In this document: positions 61,701 through 64,000 of the stretch, piece by piece
How the letters are laid out: every line of letters begins with the position of its first letter
Position numbering within the stretch: position 1 is the stretch's first letter
Source: Pirellulaceae bacterium
GTDB lineage: Bacteria; Planctomycetota; Planctomycetia; Pirellulales; Pirellulaceae
DNA: 64,000 bases
Assembly (NCBI GenBank): GCA_023382975.1
Contig: JAHDXO010000008.1
Location: 124,001-188,000, forward strand
Reading direction: 5' to 3'
The notes under the pieces: generated by a model
The model's input: the letters and a program-made list of their open reading frames with translations, nothing else
What the model was told of the DNA's origin: nothing
Database searches by the model: none
Program-made: the position numbers and the translations under genes

Positions 61701-62074
61701 GCACCATGCATTCGGCCAAGGGCTTGGAGTGGCGCGCGGTGTACGTGCTGCACGCCACCGACGGCAAGATCCCGCACGAACGCAGCTTCATGGACCCCGA
61801 GCAACTGGAAGAGGAGCGGCGGATGTTCTACGTGGCCATGACCCGCGCCGCCGACTGGTTGTATGTTTGCCATCCGCGGCGCGAAGCTTCCGGCTACGGC
61901 AACTCCTGGATGGGCAATGTGTTCGAAACCACAACGCTCACCCGCTTCATCACCGCCGACGCGAAGCGGAAGTTCCAATGCCAGACCGCCCGCAACTTCC
62001 GCCGCCCTGCCGACGACAGCGACGAGCCCCCCGCAGGCAAAAAGCCCAAACGCAAGCCGCGTGTTATCCGATGA
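55730..62074 (+). CDS. Fe-S RecB-like nuclease fused to Dna2/UPF1-type and UvrD/Rep-type helicases
   Basis: The protein has 2,114 residues in one frame. Residues 1-270 form a TM0106-like RecB nuclease: HPDLLLM (D144), VLDLK (D162-K164) and Q176VLLY are the PD-(D/E)XK motifs, while C29 plus CEWCEFFAHC (C252, C255, C261) fit an iron-sulfur cluster. An SF1B helicase follows: GPPGTGKT (844-851), VVIDEASQ, GDHLQLPPIV, LTENFRMN, DKMQGQE and LNVAVTRARS. A basic linker (about 1315-1446, with PKKRRKK and KPKRGRRK) leads to an SF1A UvrD-like helicase: GAGTGKT (1475-1481), LTFTRRAA, VDEYQDTN, GDDAQSIYAFR, EQNYRS, STMHSAKGLEW and FYVAMTRA. All motifs of both motors look intact. Two dispersed palindromes are translated within it (58154-58174 and 58428-58500). 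It is expected to act in DNA repair or end processing; any defence role is inference. Confidence 0.93.
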   Translation: MSVIASPRSGLPAFRTSPSAIARYFFHDCERFLRYLAASRETRDAEGLPTPDFDHSPVVKAILESGYAWEQTVLEQYLVGRVQIADGSGEIHTRRFDWRQTLQWLRQADPGSYLYQPTLRLPRAFYARHGLDPDLVIISDNHPDLLLMDDDGRGGRTVRVLDLKRGESLQLTHRVQVLLYALELESICWADSIRDLQVDLQRGDVWLGSHPAPTPFDMADLRPHVEAFLRHDLTRILQTAAQDTCWHVQPRCEWCEFFAHCRDQMQRDDDLSRMTQLTAHGKQYLHREAKVRTLAELERWLQRDEADEVLGRCASLAGRRPRLVQQVAALQSGQVRTHGAASPTLSKGENVGVFLTLQQEPLSQAVYLAGVHLTMRKDLRETVFSAELVERFFAGASGQPLVLVAGDPDDVPRIRREFVRTLYEIVTQLDRYNLERSWSDQLSLQAYVLSDAERALLVQWLLESLQDAEQPELAEQAVTLLFHFQSPELMVADSHPDREVPFPVVVLTDAMSHVLALPVDVSYTLPEALPALGSRFSYRRNDYYHFPLGHALRAEAIHAAWRRGKPEKLPELAKQAAFHLRALRELLQSVRQQAGDAIFAWAAKFTLPARQSYADPLLSRLAFFSRYESLLDCLDKRHWRCESHAVQLLLGRVMELRAVDETQFEIVAGAAMPVDPGGFPEWLLVAEGDEGRRAQLEYRDYACRARLWQGKPQTHLAVVGVTDLQRDPLGTPCRLTVEFAKPFANGKPVAGRRYLLYPRFTDFTTDGIVQFLQDYSSTVERLGEDELFLRLLRDPAAGAAPLPLPTLVAQAASLCNSTADPGWTPSQAAAFRAICNQRVVPVWGPPGTGKTHFLTTAILALAEAHRRAGRPFRVLVTAFTHAAIENVLRKTVDLMADRGRKGDGPLLPERPEGCCAQKGAVPFSANELESQLAVAKVKAWRGEHSGRVQVVEPKGLPAWLEQQPIAVVGATVHSLLKCYEQLPEFDLVVIDEASQVRVPEAAVPISLAGRSGRVVLAGDHLQLPPIVQGVYPDPLPGQPVLHRSIFEVVADARTGEDTGLAPSRPACQLTENFRMNDVLTSFAAGLLYGADYRPNDESVGKRRLDLIPQRCLDPFVEACLDPEFPLTVVVLDGIWAARENPLEARLVAQLVTGLRGTMRDGSGHLFDDDGRFFHEGVFLVSPHRAQIRLIESQLRQQRMWQTPPLVDTVDKMQGQEAEAVIVSYGVSDPEFAAQEAEFIYGLNRLNVAVTRARSKCVVFLPRTLLDASPQIFDQPQAVRGLAYMRDLVAAVAGCGSPLTFELEQGSQAVVYRANQCFQPAGAAAAADFEDDARQRELIDDSVEERPKKRRKKVDAASSSVAASVSPSNDAVSPATSPKPKRGRRKTVAAEVEASEQTAAIAAEATVDYATGGTAVPPATKRAAAADPNDAERTGVQRTAQGDGESDVVPELLARLNEPQRAAAMHGDDPLLIIAGAGTGKTTTLVHRVAYMISRGAAAHRMLLLTFTRRAAAEMLDRVANVLRQQDVRRNVWGGTFHGVGARLLRIHGPEIGIDGRFTIHDRGDAESLLATVCRELDLGKGDKKFPKKGTLMSIHSYMVNAGLSLDETLDRQFPGQKKYAEPIARLFAAYAEQKKQLRIFDYDDLLVKWCELLEDERTGPKVRDRFDHVLVDEYQDTNRLQSRLLKGLCPDGRGLSVVGDDAQSIYAFRAATIRNILDFPKDFPGTRTITLEQNYRSTCPILNASNRIIADASERFTKDLWSDRAAGSAPQLITCEDEHEQVEFVVARILDHRRQGVPLAHQAVLFRSAHHSIRLEAELARQGLAFVKYGGLKFVEAAHVKDLLAFLRLAENPRDRVSGQRVLNLLPGIGPKKADQLQQLLIGGDAGFEPWAKAKPPAAAADDWPQLVSLLGHLAKVGSNDPAGQIQSVLAFYQPILEGVYDNASLRMKDLEELQQLARRYEDRADLLSELALDPPEDDDVVNGGDHLVLSTMHSAKGLEWRAVYVLHATDGKIPHERSFMDPEQLEEERRMFYVAMTRAADWLYVCHPRREASGYGNSWMGNVFETTTLTRFITADAKRKFQCQTARNFRRPADDSDEPPAGKKPKRKPRVIR
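58154..58174. repeat. Dispersed palindrome translated in the helicase gene
   Basis: GCACAGGCTGCCAGCCTGTG followed by C is a near-perfect palindrome of the family seen at 12773 and 26402. In frame it encodes AQAASLC, just ahead of the first Walker A. Confidence 0.75.
58428..58500. repeat. Family A palindromic element translated in frame (copy 3)
   Basis: Outer arms AAAAGGGGACGGTCCCCTTT and AAAAGGGGGCTGTCCCCTTT flank the inner unit CCGGAACGGCCCGAAGGGTG followed by CTGCGCAC. It encodes about RKGDGPLLPERPEGCCAQKG followed by AVPFS (about residues 901-925) without breaking the frame, in helicase domain 1 just after the FTHAAIENV motif. Confidence 0.9.
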
Positions 62075-62128
62075 CGCGGCCTGTGCAGTTCGCGTCACAT
62101 GGGGCCGAGTTTGGCCACGTCGCCGCGT

Positions 62129-62383
62129 CTATTGCTCGAATCTCCGACGCATCTCCTGGCTGGAAATCGCCCCTTCCGCCCTGACGCGGGCACGGGAACG
62201 GTCGATCAGATCGAGGAACTCACGGTTGGTGCTGAGGGCGACGGTTTCCAGGTCCGCGTTCCCAATGGGCACGAGGGCGGCGACAGGTTGGCCGTGGTTG
62301 GTCACCACCAGCGGTCCATTGTCAACGTCCGCAGCGTACTCGGCTAACGACGCGGTGGCGTCTGCGCGTTCGATTACCTTCAT
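62129..62383 (-). CDS. Phd/YefM-type antitoxin
   Basis: The protein has 84 residues: MKVIERADATASLAEYAADV followed by DNGPLVVTNHGQPVAALVPI. This is the Phd/YefM DNA-binding fold with its V-T-x-x-G-x-P-V-A-x-L signature. The C-terminal helix (about 45-84) should bind the toxin. It is the second gene of the pair, overlapping the toxin by 4 nt, so the toxin precedes its antitoxin. Confidence 0.9.
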   Translation of the reverse strand: MKVIERADATASLAEYAADVDNGPLVVTNHGQPVAALVPIGNADLETVALSTNREFLDLIDRSRARVRAEGAISSQEMRRRFEQ

Positions 62384-62679
62384 AGCTTGATCTCCCTTCC
62401 ACCAATCAGGACTCGGTTGCCGTCCTTAACACCGACGGCGACGATCGTCACGACTTGCTCCGGGTCTTCCTCAATTTCGTAGTACACGCGAAGGTCGCCG
62501 ATTCGAAGTTCCCAAGGCGCCAACGGATTGGGACGCATCGGCTTTCGGTTTCTGGTTTCGACGTCCGCCTCGTGTTCCAACTGTTCCTGCACACCGTCAA
62601 ATACGATCGCGCGCTGCCGAGCGGTCAGTACCCGGAGATGTTGTTCGGTGTCCGGCGAGTAGTCGATTCGGTATGTCAA
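62380..62679 (-). CDS. RelE/ParE-family toxin
   Basis: The protein has 99 residues: MTYRIDYSPDTEQHLRVLTA, then RNRKPMRPNPLAPWELRIGD followed by LRVYYEIEEDPEQVVTIVAV. It clearly resembles the toxin at 42249 (shared RPNxLAxWELRIGDxRVxY), although their antitoxins differ. It is likely a ribosome-dependent mRNase. It is convergent with the fusion helicase gene, with the antitoxin between the two. Confidence 0.9.
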   Translation of the reverse strand: MTYRIDYSPDTEQHLRVLTARQRAIVFDGVQEQLEHEADVETRNRKPMRPNPLAPWELRIGDLRVYYEIEEDPEQVVTIVAVGVKDGNRVLIGGREIKL

Positions 62680-63102
62680 ACCGGGAACTCTCCTCCCGAT
62701 GCCCTAACGGCCACGACCGTTCGGAATTATCGACGAAATCCCTTGTCTGTCAAGCATTTGCTTCCCCGTGGGTACAGGCGATGTGTCGAAGTGCCGGACG
62801 GGATCACGCCTTGCTGGCCACAACACAACTCGTCCTAACCAGTCGGACGATCCCGGAGTGGTTTCGCAGCGGTGCAGAATCCCGGTCCGCGTGGACGCCC
62901 CGTTCGACAAGCCGATAAGAATCACCACCGATCATCCGCGGTTAGCACGCCAGTCGCCAGCCGTTCGCCGAGCGTGCTAGCAGCGCCGTCATCGCAGCTT
63001 GGTTGGCGCGGCCGGCTCGTCTTGTGCGATTTTGCGTTTCTTCCTACTCTTGGCGCCCGGTTCATCCAGTCTGCATCGCGCCGCTTTCCGATTGCTGCGA
63101 AA
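62680..63102. other. 423-bp intergenic stretch
   Basis: This gap lies between the divergent toxin gene and the lipoprotein gene. No gene is supported. TAGCACGC (62943-62950) and GCGTGCTA (62972-62979) form an inverted repeat with a 21-bp loop, of unknown role. Promoters for both flanking genes must lie here. Confidence 0.5.
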
Positions 63103-64000
63103 ATGGACTTTCGCAAACTTTCGCTGATGGTACTCATCTGCTCGACGGCCGTCGGTTGTCGACGCGATCCGTACGTGGATGCCTATTTCGACATGCTGAA
63201 CGCCGAAAAACGCATTCTCGAAGACCGGTTGTACGAAGCGGAATACAACTACGAGAAAACGCTGAAAGAGCTGCAGGCTTGCCGAGCGAAACCTGCGAAG
63301 TCGCAGGGCCGGCCTGACGCGAGCGAGCGAGAGATTCCGCCGGCGGAGACCCCCGATCTGCCGGACGTGGAATTGCCGCCCGGCTTCAATCAGCAGACAG
63401 GGCATTTCTCCAGCGAGCAGGTCCGCGCCGTGGGGACGGGCGTCTTGGCATCGGCCACCACGCTGCCGGATCAAGCCGAAGCGGTCGTCCGCCAACCAAT
63501 GGCAGCGCCTCCGCCGTCCCCGCAACCGTTGGACATGAAGGTGGCTGCGATCCATCTAAACTCGCGACGCACCGGCGGGATCGAACTGGACGGAATGCCG
63601 GGCGACGATGGAATCGCCGTGTTGATCGAACCCCGAAATACCCAGGGGCAGTTTGTCGCTCGACCCGCGGCACTCAGCCTCGTCCTGCTCGATCCGCTGA
63701 AACGCGACGACGAGGCGCGATTCGCCCGCTGGGATTTCGACCGCGAGACGGCCCAGCGGATGCTGAAGCCCGACGGATTGGACCGCGGGTTGTACGTCCG
63801 CGTTCCCTGGCCGGAAATCCCTCCGGCGGTCGACCGTCTGCACTTGTTCGTGCGCTACACCACGGACGACGAACGGACCGTCGAAGCCGACCGCGAGATC
63901 GTCATCCGTCCACCCGACTTGGTCGCCGACCGCTGGACCCCCCGTGCCGAAGGTTCGGCTGCACGGACCGCGAGTCGGAATGCGTCGCCGCCAGTGCGGC
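63103..64000 (+). CDS. Lipoprotein, function unknown (3' end outside window)
   Basis: The frame from the ATG at 63103 runs to the window edge, giving about 299 residues. The start is a lipoprotein signal with lipobox AVGC (MDFRKLSLMVLICSTAVGC). A helical, probably coiled-coil segment follows (AYFDMLNAEKRILEDRLYEA followed by EYNYEKTLKELQ), then a proline-rich linker. The last 120 residues look like a beta-sandwich (MKVAAIHLNSRRTGGIELDG, VLIEPRNTQGQFV, GLYVRVPWPEI). Similar 'coiled coil plus beta-sandwich' lipoproteins are common in planctomycetes. No function is known. Confidence 0.75.
   Translation, partial: MDFRKLSLMVLICSTAVGCRRDPYVDAYFDMLNAEKRILEDRLYEAEYNYEKTLKELQACRAKPAKSQGRPDASEREIPPAETPDLPDVELPPGFNQQTGHFSSEQVRAVGTGVLASATTLPDQAEAVVRQPMAAPPPSPQPLDMKVAAIHLNSRRTGGIELDGMPGDDGIAVLIEPRNTQGQFVARPAALSLVLLDPLKRDDEARFARWDFDRETAQRMLKPDGLDRGLYVRVPWPEIPPAVDRLHLFVRYTTDDERTVEADREIVIRPPDLVADRWTPRAEGSAARTASRNASPPVR

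Noticed and set aside
55730-62074. Possible assembly join of two separate helicase genes
   Set aside because: The linker is continuous, in frame, of uniform base composition and shows no repeat or stop; kept as one gene but listed as a refutation test.
1-64000. tRNA, rRNA and riboswitch genes
   Set aside because: None was seen on either strand by eye; weak tRNA-like folds cannot be excluded without a covariance search.

Overview
The window is high-GC DNA from a planctomycete, most likely in or near the Pirellulales. The lineage call is an inference from gene content: a surface protein of about 3,500 residues with an N-terminal LEDR motif, many PQQ-type beta-propellers, SGNH/sialate esterases and LamG/BNR sialidase-like proteins, Ser/Thr kinases with WD40 tails, a SPINDLY-type glycosyltransferase, Uma2 nucleases, and abundant dispersed palindromic repeats. 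No rRNA or tRNA gene and no CRISPR array was recognised.

Layout. 1-2.1 kb (-): a MerR-like/B12-fold regulator followed by a truncated PQQ propeller gene. 2.4-7.1 kb (+): a tight operon of Ser/Thr kinase, MnmE and a TPR/O-GlcNAc-transferase-like protein. 7-14.4 kb (-): CoA ligase, DUF1569, sugar-binding lipoprotein, ABC permease and a large glycosidase. 14.5-15.6 kb (+): DAHP synthase. 15.6-16.7 kb (-): a decayed nucleotidyltransferase pair and an intact Doc-type toxin-antitoxin pair. 17-21 kb (-): three SGNH-family secreted enzymes, one fused to a glycosidase. 21.2-23 kb (-): a wrecked type I restriction-modification locus with palindromic repeats at its breakpoints. 23-27.5 kb (-): a PQQ propeller with a Rossmann-like insertion and an M19 dipeptidase. 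28.2-40.6 kb (+): the giant surface protein overlapping a LamG/sialidase-like gene. 40.3-44.2 kb: a 563-bp direct duplication bracketing small accessory genes. 42.2-45.8 kb (+): toxin-antitoxin-like modules, some broken. 46-49.8 kb (+): a GH99-like protein and a kinase-WD40 protein, the latter convergent with and overlapping a VWA protein (-). 52-54.2 kb (-): a CPBP protease and a six-hairpin-type secreted protein. 55.7-62.1 kb (+): a 2,114-residue nuclease-helicase-helicase fusion, followed by a toxin-antitoxin pair (-) and a lipoprotein running off the end.

How it fits together. Most of the window serves polysaccharide scavenging and the cell surface: esterases, glycosidases, sialidase-like proteins and a sugar transporter lacking its ATPase here. 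The accessory stretches are shaped by recombination. The most unusual items are the nuclease-SF1B-SF1A fusion and a family of about 75-bp palindromes. Those palindromes sit at deletion breakpoints in the restriction locus and also appear translated in frame inside the fusion helicase.
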